A stretch of 30,302 nucleotides of DNA from NCBI RefSeq assembly GCF_019417665.1, contig NZ_DXUU01000038.1:1-30302 (forward strand). Reading direction: 5' to 3'. The position numbers and the translations under genes were made by a program. The stretch comes from Ruminococcus sp. (GTDB taxonomy: Bacteria; Bacillota; Clostridia; Oscillospirales; Ruminococcaceae). Of the stretch, positions 16,721 to 24,461 are shown piece by piece. The notes below the pieces were generated by a model that saw only the letters and a list, made by a program, of their open reading frames with translations, ran no database searches and was not told the origin of the DNA. Each line of letters starts with the position of its first letter. Within the stretch, counting starts at the first letter, position 1.

Positions 16721-17662
16721 TCATGTATTATAAAACGCATCCAAATATGCTTCCAACCGGGTACGAATCCCCTTCTGATTGCCGGTCATGCGGATATGGG
16801 TGACTACTGCACCATCCAGCACATTGCCATAGCTCAGCCGGTCGCCCAGATCTGCACCGACTGCGCCGATCCAGTCCGTGTAATAGCTGACAAGCCCACG
16901 GTCTGCGAACTTCCGCCGAAAAATCAGCGCCTGCTGGGGATTGTACAGATACTGCCTGTCCAACGCCAGCTGACGGGTGCGGACAATACTGCGTTTCACT
17001 GCCTCTGGTTCTGTCTCATGAAACGCACCATAATCATCGTCCACATCTGCCATATAAAAATCGCTGTAAAATCGGGACTGATCCGTCACCATACCTGCCC
17101 CCAGGAGCGTGCCGTCCTGTCCATAAAAATGCTCATAATTTTCCGGCAGATGCATCCGGATCTCATTTGTACCATAAATAAAGGGATACCGTTCATAAAG
17201 CTTGTAGCTGAGATTGGCAATGCCGTCCCACATGCTGGTATTATCTTTGACATAGAGATAATTGCTGGCATCTGTGCTGGACTCCCAGGTGATCTCCTGG
17301 GGAAACGTGTAATAATCGGTCATCAGTCCATCCAGGGACATGCCTGTATGCAGTCCCGGTTTCAGCTGGTTCTGGAGCAGCATTGCCGTCAGTCCCCGTG
17401 AGGTGAACTGCACAAAGCTGATGCCATTTCGCCGCACCAGCCGCAGCTGTTCCACAGTACCGAAGTGCAGTTCCTTATCATCCAGAAGCATCCGCACCCG
17501 ATAGACGCTCTGAAACTGATCTGTGGGAAATGTCCCATAACATGTGGCAGTCAGCTGAGAATAGGGCATGTACATTTCCTTTTCCAGTGTAAAGGCGGCA
17601 ATGCTGTCTCTGATGGTCATGACGGATTTTTCCATGATCAGCTGAAACTTTACCTGACTCAT
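16721..17662 (-). CDS. Phage tail/baseplate hub-like protein
   Basis: 313 aa, last gene of the phage-derived cluster. Its pattern (VKFQLIMEKSVMTIRDS, an Asp/Tyr-rich middle, GDLGDRLSYG-type end with a beta-rich C-terminus) resembles baseplate hub or late-control proteins of contractile-tail phages. This is a fold-level guess. ATG 17662 has GGAGGAGACATC directly upstream and overlaps the stop of the preceding gene as ATGA. An in-frame upstream extension lies wholly inside that gene and is rejected. No tape-measure or tube gene precedes it, which is unusual for a hub gene. Confidence 0.6.
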   Translation of the reverse strand: MSQVKFQLIMEKSVMTIRDSIAAFTLEKEMYMPYSQLTATCYGTFPTDQFQSVYRVRMLLDDKELHFGTVEQLRLVRRNGISFVQFTSRGLTAMLLQNQLKPGLHTGMSLDGLMTDYYTFPQEITWESSTDASNYLYVKDNTSMWDGIANLSYKLYERYPFIYGTNEIRMHLPENYEHFYGQDGTLLGAGMVTDQSRFYSDFYMADVDDDYGAFHETEPEAVKRSIVRTRQLALDRQYLYNPQQALIFRRKFADRGLVSYYTDWIGAVGADLGDRLSYGNVLDGAVVTHIRMTGNQKGIRTRLEAYLDAFYNT

Positions 17663-18072
17663 GATGTCTCCTCCGTTTCTGCCGGTGTTTCCGTCATATT
17701 TCCCTGTACCACCCATGTCATGCGACAGGGCAGAACGCCTTCCTCCGCCGATTCCTCCGCTGTGTAAGACACAAGAGATGCTGCCACGTATCGTATGCCG
17801 TGGATGTCCAGCACAAACCGCTGATTCTCCTGAACTGCCATATCCAACGACAAAAGTACCTTTGCCAGCTGCCCACGGAAATAAAACCGCCCTTCCATCT
17901 CAAGCCGTCTGGCACGCCTGCCGAAATTCGTCACAAAACCGCTGCCTGACACACCGCTCTGCTCTGCATAATTTCTGGAACCGGTGAGTTTCCAGGCAGT
18001 CACGTAAAACATCGTATCGCCTATGGCAATGGGAAAGGCTCTGGGCGGCACGGGATAAAAATGTGCACTCAT
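17659..18072 (-). CDS. Phage tail-associated protein, small beta-rich
   Basis: 137 aa. The N-terminal FPIAIGDTMFYVTAWKLTGS and the GRRARRLEMEGRFYF segment resemble small adaptor proteins and the N-termini of tail-hub proteins in PBSX-like phages. Identification is tentative. It is translationally coupled on both sides: its ATG overlaps the stop of the gene before it, and its stop overlaps the start of the hub-like gene. There is no signal peptide or membrane segment. Confidence 0.55.
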   Translation of the reverse strand: MSAHFYPVPPRAFPIAIGDTMFYVTAWKLTGSRNYAEQSGVSGSGFVTNFGRRARRLEMEGRFYFRGQLAKVLLSLDMAVQENQRFVLDIHGIRYVAASLVSYTAEESAEEGVLPCRMTWVVQGNMTETPAETEETS

Positions 18073-18485
18073 ACGCCTGCCTCCTCTCTGCGCATCTGCA
18101 TCAGACCAGAAAGCATAAATGTGCCGAACAGCGTCATTTTATGCAGCTTCCGCACCTCTTCCGGCGTACCGCTCCGCAGACTTTTCATGGTAAAGCCGGA
18201 AGAAAGCATCCCCGACTGGATCCCCCGGAAAAAGGTGTTGTACATCTCGCTTTCGTTTGTCTCCGGCGGCGACAAAAGCGTCACACGCACCGCCGCTGTG
18301 AATGCGTAATACAAGTCCGTATCCGTCAAAAAAGGACGGTCTGTCTCCACACAGTCCATACCCAGCACCACAAATTGCGCCGGCCGCTGCGCCAGAGGTG
18401 TTGGGTCATAGGAAAGATAAACACGCATGCCCGACCGTTCCTCCAATGCAGCTTTCAGATCACTCAGTAATTTTTCCAGCAGCAC
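18069..18485 (-). CDS. Phage tail-completion/minor structural-like protein
   Basis: 138 aa, no firm family. Position directly after the connector gene, size and an alpha/beta pattern (MLLEKLLSDLKAALEE, then YLSYDPTPLAQRPAQFVVLG) fit tail-completion or tail-terminator proteins of siphophages and PBSX-like elements. The start is GTG at 18485 with GGAGG 7 nt upstream. It begins 17 nt after the connector stop and overlaps the next gene by ATGA. Confidence 0.5.
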   Translation of the reverse strand: MLLEKLLSDLKAALEERSGMRVYLSYDPTPLAQRPAQFVVLGMDCVETDRPFLTDTDLYYAFTAAVRVTLLSPPETNESEMYNTFFRGIQSGMLSSGFTMKSLRSGTPEEVRKLHKMTLFGTFMLSGLMQMRREEAGV

Positions 18486-18502
18486 ACCGATCCGCCTCCT
18501 TT

Positions 18503-18856
18503 TCAGACTGCCTGAAATGCAAATGTTTCATCTTCCAACAGACTCCGGCACAGCCCACGATATGCCCATACCAGTGACTGGGCAAACGCCAGCTTCTGCG
18601 CTGCGTCCGTATTCTGGGCAATCGTTCCGGCAAAGGTACATGCGGCACGGTCTCTCGCCGCCGTGATCTCCGTGTACCGCTGAAATGCCACTGCTGCCGC
18701 CAGATAACACAGCCTTGCATCTGTTTCATCCGCATCTGCCTTTAGTGCCTGTTTTACTTCCTGCACTGCCATTTCCAGCACCGCCCCATAGGTTTCCGCC
18801 AGCGTCTCCTCCCCGGCGAACAGCCCGAACAGCAATGCGACCTGTTCCTGATTCAT
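18503..18856 (-). CDS. Phage head-tail connector-like protein (gp6 type)
   Basis: 117 aa, all helical in appearance (MNQEQVALLFGLFAGEETLAETY, then DARLCYLAAAVAFQRYTEI). This resembles gp6/YqbG-type connectors, which bind below the portal. ATG 18856 follows GGAGGTG. A longer in-frame reading exists upstream, but its first residues are encoded by the MITE-like element at 18885-19047, so it is not the native start. The gene is first in the block bracketed by the two elements. Confidence 0.65.
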   Translation of the reverse strand: MNQEQVALLFGLFAGEETLAETYGAVLEMAVQEVKQALKADADETDARLCYLAAAVAFQRYTEITAARDRAACTFAGTIAQNTDAAQKLAFAQSLVWAYRGLCRSLLEDETFAFQAV

Positions 18857-18884
18857 GATAACACCTCCATCTGTTCCATGTATT

Positions 18885-19047
18885 AGAGCCTGTTCAGCAT
18901 CTTTTCGCACGCATCTTGCTTGCATCTTTTCTGGGAGATTTTGCGAAAATACTCGGAAATCCACAAAGGATTTCCTCCGTTTTTCACTTCATCTCCCAAA
19001 AAATCTGACTGCGCAATCTGCGCACGCCCAGATACTGAACAGACTCT
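18885..19047 (-). mobile_element. MITE-like palindromic element, 163 bp, minus orientation
   Basis: The inverted twin of 16485-16647, with one visible base difference (CACAG against CGCAG near one end). Its outer edge reads TAAGAGTCTG on the minus strand and provides the TAA stop of the upstream protease-like gene. Confidence 0.85.
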
Positions 19048-19922
19048 TACATCCGAAATTCCTTGTTTCCCCCGTGATTTGCAGCTGCCGGGGTCAGCTG
19101 TGCCTGGCACTGCTGCTTCTGCTTGGTGCGGAGCGTCTCCTGGAATGCCAGCAGTTCCTCCAGATCCATGCGCTTTGCCGCCGCAGAAACAGCGTCCTGC
19201 TCTGTCGTTCCCTCTGTGAGAAACCGCAGGCGGACGATATCCCGACGCACCAGTTCCTCCACCCGGGACAACAGCACATTTTTCTCCCGAAGCTGTGCCT
19301 CAAGCTGTCTGCATCGTCCGGAATCACCGGAATCTGTGCCGAACTGCTTTGTGACACCAGCCTCCCGCTGGGCAGGGATCGCCACGAAACTCCACTCATA
19401 GGCATCTGTAATCTCTCCCAACACCGTATGGCACACACTGCCGCTGTAGGTATGCCCCAGCTGGTGCGCACAAGGTGCTTTCCGGCGGTCGCTGCCGCAG
19501 ACAGAACAGGTCTGGGATGCCGCCGCACAGGAAATACTCACTTCCTTTTTGATGCCTCCGTCAATCTCCCGGATGAGATCCCGGTTGGTATCGGTGCGAA
19601 TCATATAGGCATGACCTTTCAGATAGGTGTACACCTCCCCGGCAGTGGTCTGCCGCAGCGGATCTTCCGCCAGCTCTGTGGCAAAGATCCGTGCCGTCTG
19701 GTTTTCGCCCTTGGGGTTATGGTCAAAAATGCCTGTTTTGCCCACAAACAAATCTTTCAACTGTTCCAACGCCTCCAGAGAAAACCGTTCGCCGTCCCGG
19801 TCGATCTCATTGTCACACAGCCGCACATCAAACAAAAATACTTCCTCCTGGGTATGAGTACGCCGGGTAAACTGATTCAGCTGTTCCAGCCGTGCCGCCA
19901 GGTTCTGTTCTTCCTCCTGCAT
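19047..19922 (-). CDS. Prohead protease-like protein with Cys cluster and helical C-terminus
   Basis: 291 aa. The N-terminal part (LFDVRLCDNEIDRDGERF, near 30-47; FDHNPKG with His near 68; IKKEVSISC with Ser near 129; SFVAIPAQ) resembles HK97-type prohead proteases, whose catalytic residues are His and Ser. A Cys/His cluster at about 137-163 (TCSVCGS, CAH, VCHT) looks like a zinc-binding insert. The C-terminal half is charged and helical, like a scaffold. ATG 19922 has AGGAGG 8 nt upstream; longer readings lack a site. It lies after, not before, the capsid gene. Its TAA stop falls on the edge of the MITE-like element, so the tail may be trimmed. Confidence 0.7.
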   Translation of the reverse strand: MQEEEQNLAARLEQLNQFTRRTHTQEEVFLFDVRLCDNEIDRDGERFSLEALEQLKDLFVGKTGIFDHNPKGENQTARIFATELAEDPLRQTTAGEVYTYLKGHAYMIRTDTNRDLIREIDGGIKKEVSISCAAASQTCSVCGSDRRKAPCAHQLGHTYSGSVCHTVLGEITDAYEWSFVAIPAQREAGVTKQFGTDSGDSGRCRQLEAQLREKNVLLSRVEELVRRDIVRLRFLTEGTTEQDAVSAAAKRMDLEELLAFQETLRTKQKQQCQAQLTPAAANHGGNKEFRM

Positions 19923-20170
19923 TTTTTCATCCTCCTGTTTTTTAATGTGGAATGAGGAGTAGGAATGAGGAATGGCGGTGTTCGCTTCGCTCATAAATAA
20001 AATACATATTACTGACATTCCCCAAATTATATTGAGATCCATCGCCACAGGCGATACCATCATTCCTCATTCCTAACTCCTCACTCCTAATTCAAAAACC
20101 TATCCCACCTGCGGCGGCGCACGGGACTTTCCACAAATTCTGCTCAATTTCCACAACTTCCTTTTGAAAC

Positions 20171-21139
20171 TCAGAGACTCAGCACGTGAACAGCATCTTC
20201 CATGATCACACGGAACGCCACACACAGGGAAACAGTGATCACATCCAGCTGGCTGTCAATGATCTTGTCCGTTTCCAGCAGCAGATCGCCGTTTGTGATC
20301 ATTTCCAGTCCGAACTTGTCGTCCAGACCGATCATATAGCCCTCGGACATACCGGCACACTTGCACAACTGTGCACCAAAGGGCAGCATGATCATGTTGG
20401 GCTGTACAGAAGCCATTTCTGTCATCTGATCCAACGCCATGACCTTTGCCGCAATGGCAGGTGCAGCCAATACGGTGTTCATGTTGAATTCCTTAAACGA
20501 ACCGTACAGCTTGGTCAGGTCGGCATAGGTCAGTGTACCTGTTGTCTGCACGCCCACCAGAGAGCCGGCATTCGCCTCCATCTTCTGCACAGCCTGTACC
20601 AGAATACCGTTGGCAAGGCGCACACCCACCGCACGAAGTATCGTGCCGAAGCTGTCCAGACGCTGACGGCGAACTGCCTCATAGGATGCATGAATGGTAC
20701 GCCCGTATTTCTCCAGGCGACTGGTAGAAGCAGCCGCCAGATAGGTCGCTGTGGGCAGTGTATTGCCCTGGGTGGTCTTTGTGCTATAGGCAGTGGCATC
20801 ATTCAAGACCGCAGACTGATATTCGCCGCTTTCCGATCTCGTCTGCACCGCCACAATATTCGACAGCACGGACTGCTCCACACCGCTGCGGATGGTACGG
20901 CGAATGAATTCCGGGAACAACACGGCGCTGTCCGTGGTGGAGAAGAACTTTTCCACACGGTCGCAGTGCAGACCGCTGACACGGATGTCAAAGCGCTTCA
21001 GCTGACGCTCATAGGCGTCCAGTCCGGCAAGGGGTGTCTCCGCATACTGCCCGGAGGGATCCATGCTCTCCAGCACCTCTGTGAAGCTCTTGTTTGTGAT
21101 GTGATACATACCCTTTTCCAGTTTCAGATCCTTGTACAT
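20171..21139 (-). CDS. Phage major capsid-like protein
   Basis: 322 aa. Size, position after the portal gene and pattern (an N-terminal helical arm; LFPEFIRRTIRSGVEQ near 75-90; alternating strands; a C-terminal NGDLLLETDKIIDSQLDVITVSLCVAFRV) fit an HK97-fold major capsid protein. It would form the shell around packaged DNA. ATG 21139 has AAAGGAG upstream. A REP-like palindrome lies between it and the portal gene. Assignment is by context and general pattern, not by a diagnostic motif. Confidence 0.7.
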   Translation of the reverse strand: MYKDLKLEKGMYHITNKSFTEVLESMDPSGQYAETPLAGLDAYERQLKRFDIRVSGLHCDRVEKFFSTTDSAVLFPEFIRRTIRSGVEQSVLSNIVAVQTRSESGEYQSAVLNDATAYSTKTTQGNTLPTATYLAAASTSRLEKYGRTIHASYEAVRRQRLDSFGTILRAVGVRLANGILVQAVQKMEANAGSLVGVQTTGTLTYADLTKLYGSFKEFNMNTVLAAPAIAAKVMALDQMTEMASVQPNMIMLPFGAQLCKCAGMSEGYMIGLDDKFGLEMITNGDLLLETDKIIDSQLDVITVSLCVAFRVIMEDAVHVLSL

Positions 21140-21186
21140 AACTCATTTCTCCTTTTCAAATTAAATTGTTCCATTGAACCCACGAT

Positions 21187-21209
21187 GTAGGGGCGAACAT
21201 TGTTCGCCC
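21187..21209. repeat. REP-like palindrome inside the phage cluster
   Basis: GTAGGGGCGAAC, ATT, GTTCGCCC, the same sequence as the copy at 155-177. Its presence between the portal and capsid genes suggests long residence of the cluster in this chromosome. Confidence 0.8.
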
Positions 21210-21252
21210 GCAGGCAAAACATTGATAAACAGAATACACGGCAAACGAAAAA

Positions 21253-22404
21253 TTACCGTTCTTCCATCTGCATTTCCAGCTGCTGTGCCTGTGCATTCCA
21301 GAGCCGTGCCTGTGCCAGTTCGGTCTCATCCTGCAAGTTGATGTTGCTCCACTCCACAGTCACCTCTGCCGTAGACCCTGCAAGACGCAGGAATGCCGTG
21401 CCGATCCGGCGAAGCACCGGCTCCAACAAGCGGCGGTAATATTCCAGCTCCGAGGTCAGGATATCTGCCTGCTGGGTGCTCATGCGCTCGGTGGATGACC
21501 AGTTCAGTCCCAACAAAAAGGGCGGAATGGACAGCTTTGCAATGAGCTGCTCCAGCAGCTGCCGCACAGGCACTTCCGTATCCAGCAGCGCATTATCTGC
21601 ACCGATCACACGGATATCCACATCTCCGGCACAGACAAAGTCCCGGATCTCGCCGTGTGCACCAGCACGCATTCCCTCACTCCATTCCTTGGCGATCTGT
21701 CTCGCCCTGTCGCCGGCATAGGCACGCTCTGCCGGATCATTAGAAGGCTTATAGGTCACTGCATAACGCACATTGCCCATGCGGTCATAATTCTGCCCGA
21801 TACACTCGAAAATGCGCAGCAGGATCTGGCTCAGTGCCGGCAACCCGTGGAGTACCGATACGCCGTAAATCCCTCCGGGCGGCGGATTCAGCGCCGTGAA
21901 CAGGATGCGCTCCGGATGGGCAATGCGGACATTGTCCGCTTCCTGTTCCCCACGAAGCCAGAATTCCCGTTCCATAGGCCGCTTTCCGGCACGGATCTGC
22001 ACCCGGTCTGCCGATGCGCTCTGTAACCCGGCGAGCATTCCTGTTCTGGGATCAATGAGCATCTCCCCCAGGGCATTGCCATAGGTCAAAAGGCTTTCCA
22101 GATAGCCGTCTATAAAGCATTGCAGCGACTGCCCTGTCAGTCCCACGGGGACATCCCGGACGAACTCGTCCAGCTGTGCCTGCATTCTCCCGGAATCGCA
22201 CACCAGCCGGAAACTGCCTGTCAGTCGGACAATTTTCCCAATGGCAGCATCAATCACCGGCACTGCTCCACGCAGCCCTGCATACAGACTGCCTTCCACA
22301 GCATGGCATCCCTCAGAAAGCCCATAGCCGTCCACATTTCTCGCCGCACTTTGCAGCACGCCCCCGGAAACCGGCGGTTTCTTCTTTCGTGGAAATAATC
22401 CCAT
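21253..22404 (-). CDS. Phage portal protein
   Basis: 383 aa. The portal is the dodecameric ring through which DNA enters the head. The family pattern is clear: LESLLTYGNALGEM near 105-118, FTALNPPPGGIYGVSVL, then the long helices ending with LGLNWSSTERMSTQQADILTSELEYYRRLLEPVL. Length is normal to slightly short. ATG 22404 follows AGGAGGTGAAATGAA. Terminase large subunit is immediately upstream with a 28-nt gap. Confidence 0.88.
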   Translation of the reverse strand: MGLFPRKKKPPVSGGVLQSAARNVDGYGLSEGCHAVEGSLYAGLRGAVPVIDAAIGKIVRLTGSFRLVCDSGRMQAQLDEFVRDVPVGLTGQSLQCFIDGYLESLLTYGNALGEMLIDPRTGMLAGLQSASADRVQIRAGKRPMEREFWLRGEQEADNVRIAHPERILFTALNPPPGGIYGVSVLHGLPALSQILLRIFECIGQNYDRMGNVRYAVTYKPSNDPAERAYAGDRARQIAKEWSEGMRAGAHGEIRDFVCAGDVDIRVIGADNALLDTEVPVRQLLEQLIAKLSIPPFLLGLNWSSTERMSTQQADILTSELEYYRRLLEPVLRRIGTAFLRLAGSTAEVTVEWSNINLQDETELAQARLWNAQAQQLEMQMEER

Positions 22405-22432
22405 TTCATTTCACCTCCTTTCACTGCGTTCC

Positions 22433-23680
22433 TCACCGTTTCGCCGAAACGGCAAAAAATGCGTCTGCGCCATTCCGGCAGGCAATGGTGCGGACGAAGT
22501 AGCGCATGTCGTCCATGGCGTGATCGTGTTCCTTCTTCGGCACATCCCCCCGAACCGAATCGCCCCAGCAGTACTGGCTGAATTCTCGCCGGATATCCCG
22601 GCAGGCTTTGCAGAACCGGAGCTTGTCCTGTTTCAACAGGCTGCTGACCTGCTGTATCCCGGCGTTCACGTCGTTGTCTGCCGGAATGACCCGAAACCGT
22701 CCGTGGCTGTGAATGCAGGCAATAAAGCTTGCAGCGGAAGGGTCAACCACCACGCTTTCGATGTCATACCCGGCGGCAAGCGTTTCCAGAGCAGCATAGT
22801 GCTCCTCATCCGTCCGCCGTTCGCCCTCGGTTCTTGCATCATAATAATACTCTTTCAGCCGGTACCAGACGCCGTCACAATGCCCCCACAGCCCGAAAGA
22901 GGACGGGTTCACTGTACCGTAGTCACAGGAGATCCAGTAGCGGTCACATTGAGGCGCTGTCTCCACCACATGCTGCGTTTCCGAAAACATGGGGTAAATC
23001 AGTCCGTCTGCCGCCGTCCACTTTCCCAGGACAAATCGGTCGTAGAACGCACCGCTGTACAGTCGTTCATACCGCTGGCGCACTCGCTTGGAGAGGGAAG
23101 GGTTGTCCGCCATGGTGAAGTGCACATAGAGGGCATGTTTCTCCTCTGCCTTGCGGATCCACTCCCGATAAAACCAGTGGGTGGGGCTGTCAGGATTGCA
23201 GTTGAACCACATTCGTGACCCGGTAACGCTGCATCTCGCCAACGCTTGTTCCACAAAGGAACGGGGCATAAGCGCCACCTCGTCCAAAAACACGCCGCAT
23301 AAGGTCATGCCCTGGATAAGGGCGGCGGAACTTTCATCCCTGCCGCCGAAGAGATAAAACCGGTTTGTGATGCCCGAAAGGGTCACGTCCACATAGTTCT
23401 TGCTGACTTTTTCCAGACAGGTGAAACCCAGATTTCCCAGCAGATCCATGAGCGGTGTCATAACATTGCGCTTGAGAGAGGTAATGGTCTTGCCGCAGAG
23501 AGCAAAGCTGCCGCCCTGAAAGGAAGTCATTGCCCAGCTGACAAAACCGATGGACATAGACAGCGTCTTTCCCGACCGCACTGCACCGTCGCAGATGATG
23601 GCATCATAGCCGCTGTAGGGCTTCTGACTCCACCAGGACATGGCAAGCTTCTGGTTCTTGGAAAAGGTCTGAAAGGTCAT
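22433..23680 (-). CDS. Terminase large subunit (PBSX family)
   Basis: The packaging motor and nuclease of tailed phages. 415 aa. Walker A is GAVRSGKT (32-39) and Walker B is GVFLDEV (129-135). The coupling region has NCNPDSPTHWFY. The RNase H-like nuclease has acidic residues at Asp253 (CDYGT), Asp313 (VVDPSAASF) and Asp386/Asp390 (KKEHDHAMDD). All catalytic positions I can identify are kept, so the protein looks active. ATG 23680 overlaps the stop of the small subunit by ATGA. Confidence 0.95.
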   Translation of the reverse strand: MTFQTFSKNQKLAMSWWSQKPYSGYDAIICDGAVRSGKTLSMSIGFVSWAMTSFQGGSFALCGKTITSLKRNVMTPLMDLLGNLGFTCLEKVSKNYVDVTLSGITNRFYLFGGRDESSAALIQGMTLCGVFLDEVALMPRSFVEQALARCSVTGSRMWFNCNPDSPTHWFYREWIRKAEEKHALYVHFTMADNPSLSKRVRQRYERLYSGAFYDRFVLGKWTAADGLIYPMFSETQHVVETAPQCDRYWISCDYGTVNPSSFGLWGHCDGVWYRLKEYYYDARTEGERRTDEEHYAALETLAAGYDIESVVVDPSAASFIACIHSHGRFRVIPADNDVNAGIQQVSSLLKQDKLRFCKACRDIRREFSQYCWGDSVRGDVPKKEHDHAMDDMRYFVRTIACRNGADAFFAVSAKR

Positions 23681-24162
23681 TCCCCATCCGCCTCCGTTCC
23701 TCCGGAGAGCGCCGACAATAGAGCATGTGCTGCCGCCTTGCCGTCTGCGTCACCGCTGTACTCATAGAGAGACGCCAGCGCTTTCAAACGGTCGAAAAAG
23801 TGCACTTCCATGCCGCCGTTCTTGTCCCGTTTGATGGACGACACCGGAAACAGATCCAGACGCTGTATCTGTTCCGGCGCAGGCATTTCTTCTGCCAGCA
23901 CCAGCTGCACTGCGTCATTGGTGCGCCCAAATGCCAGACGCTCCAGCCCGGCACGGACAACTGCCGCCGGATTGTCCTGGAGGGCACTGCGATAGGTCTC
24001 CACCATACGCCGATAGCAGCTCTGCCGCAGAAGCGCTGCACCATCTGCCGCCGCTGTCTCCGGGGGATAGCCGGCACACCGTGCCGCCTCTGTCACGTCC
24101 CCCAGTCTTGCATAATGACAGCAGAATAAGCTGCGTCGTTTGGATTCATTAGAATTTGCCAT
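23677..24162 (-). CDS. Terminase small subunit-like protein
   Basis: 161 aa. Recognises DNA for packaging by the large subunit. The N-terminal helix-turn-helix pattern (RRSLFCCHYARLGDVTEAARCAGYPPETAAADGAALL) is typical of PBSX/XtmA-type subunits, followed by an oligomerising helical region. A longer open frame exists, but ATG 24162 is chosen: AAAGGAG lies upstream, and the extension runs through a leader containing inverted repeats. First gene of the nine-gene cluster. Confidence 0.85.
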   Translation of the reverse strand: MANSNESKRRSLFCCHYARLGDVTEAARCAGYPPETAAADGAALLRQSCYRRMVETYRSALQDNPAAVVRAGLERLAFGRTNDAVQLVLAEEMPAPEQIQRLDLFPVSSIKRDKNGGMEVHFFDRLKALASLYEYSGDADGKAAAHALLSALSGGTEADGE

Positions 24163-24205
24163 ATTGCTCCATTTCTCCTTTCGTTTTTTTGTGATCGATT
24201 TTGCT

Positions 24206-24271
24206 CTCTGCGAACAACCCCTCTCACTAATAGCGCCGCAGAGACCAAAAGTTGCACGCCGGCGTGCAACT
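24206..24271. promoter_or_regulatory. Two inverted repeats upstream of the terminase genes
   Basis: A perfect 22-bp palindrome at 24250-24271 (core GCACGCCGGCGTGC) and a CTCTGCG/CGCAGAG pair at 24206-24212 and 24237-24243. The palindrome has no T-run, so an operator is more likely than a terminator. The binding protein is unknown. Confidence 0.5.
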
Positions 24272-24338
24272 ATGAACTCGAATTTACATAATATCTTATG
24301 AATATTTACATCCGGATCTAAAAATTCCATGATTTGGT

Positions 24339-24367
24339 TTGACAAACCCTATTCGCCGTGATATAAT
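24339..24367 (+). promoter_or_regulatory. Full-consensus sigma-70 type promoter
   Basis: TTGACA, exactly 17 nt, then TATAAT. It points away from the terminase genes and drives the gene at 24462. A small CCGG/CCGG hairpin (24418-24433) lies in the leader. Confidence 0.85.
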
Positions 24368-24461
24368 ATACATAGATCATATATTATACGTTGTATAGTA
24401 TTATAGACATAAAAAAATCCGGCATAAAACCGGAAAATCAGAATACTGGAGGGATGTAAAA

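Noticed and set aside
18857..18964. N-terminal extension of the connector gene into the MITE-like element
   Set aside because: The same peptide start occurs at the other element copy (16568), showing it belongs to the repeat; ATG 18856 has a strong GGAGGTG site.
24412..24440. CCGG/CCGG hairpin with adjacent A-run as a minus-strand terminator
   Set aside because: The stem is only about 5 bp and no minus-strand gene lies upstream of it; it is left as a leader feature.
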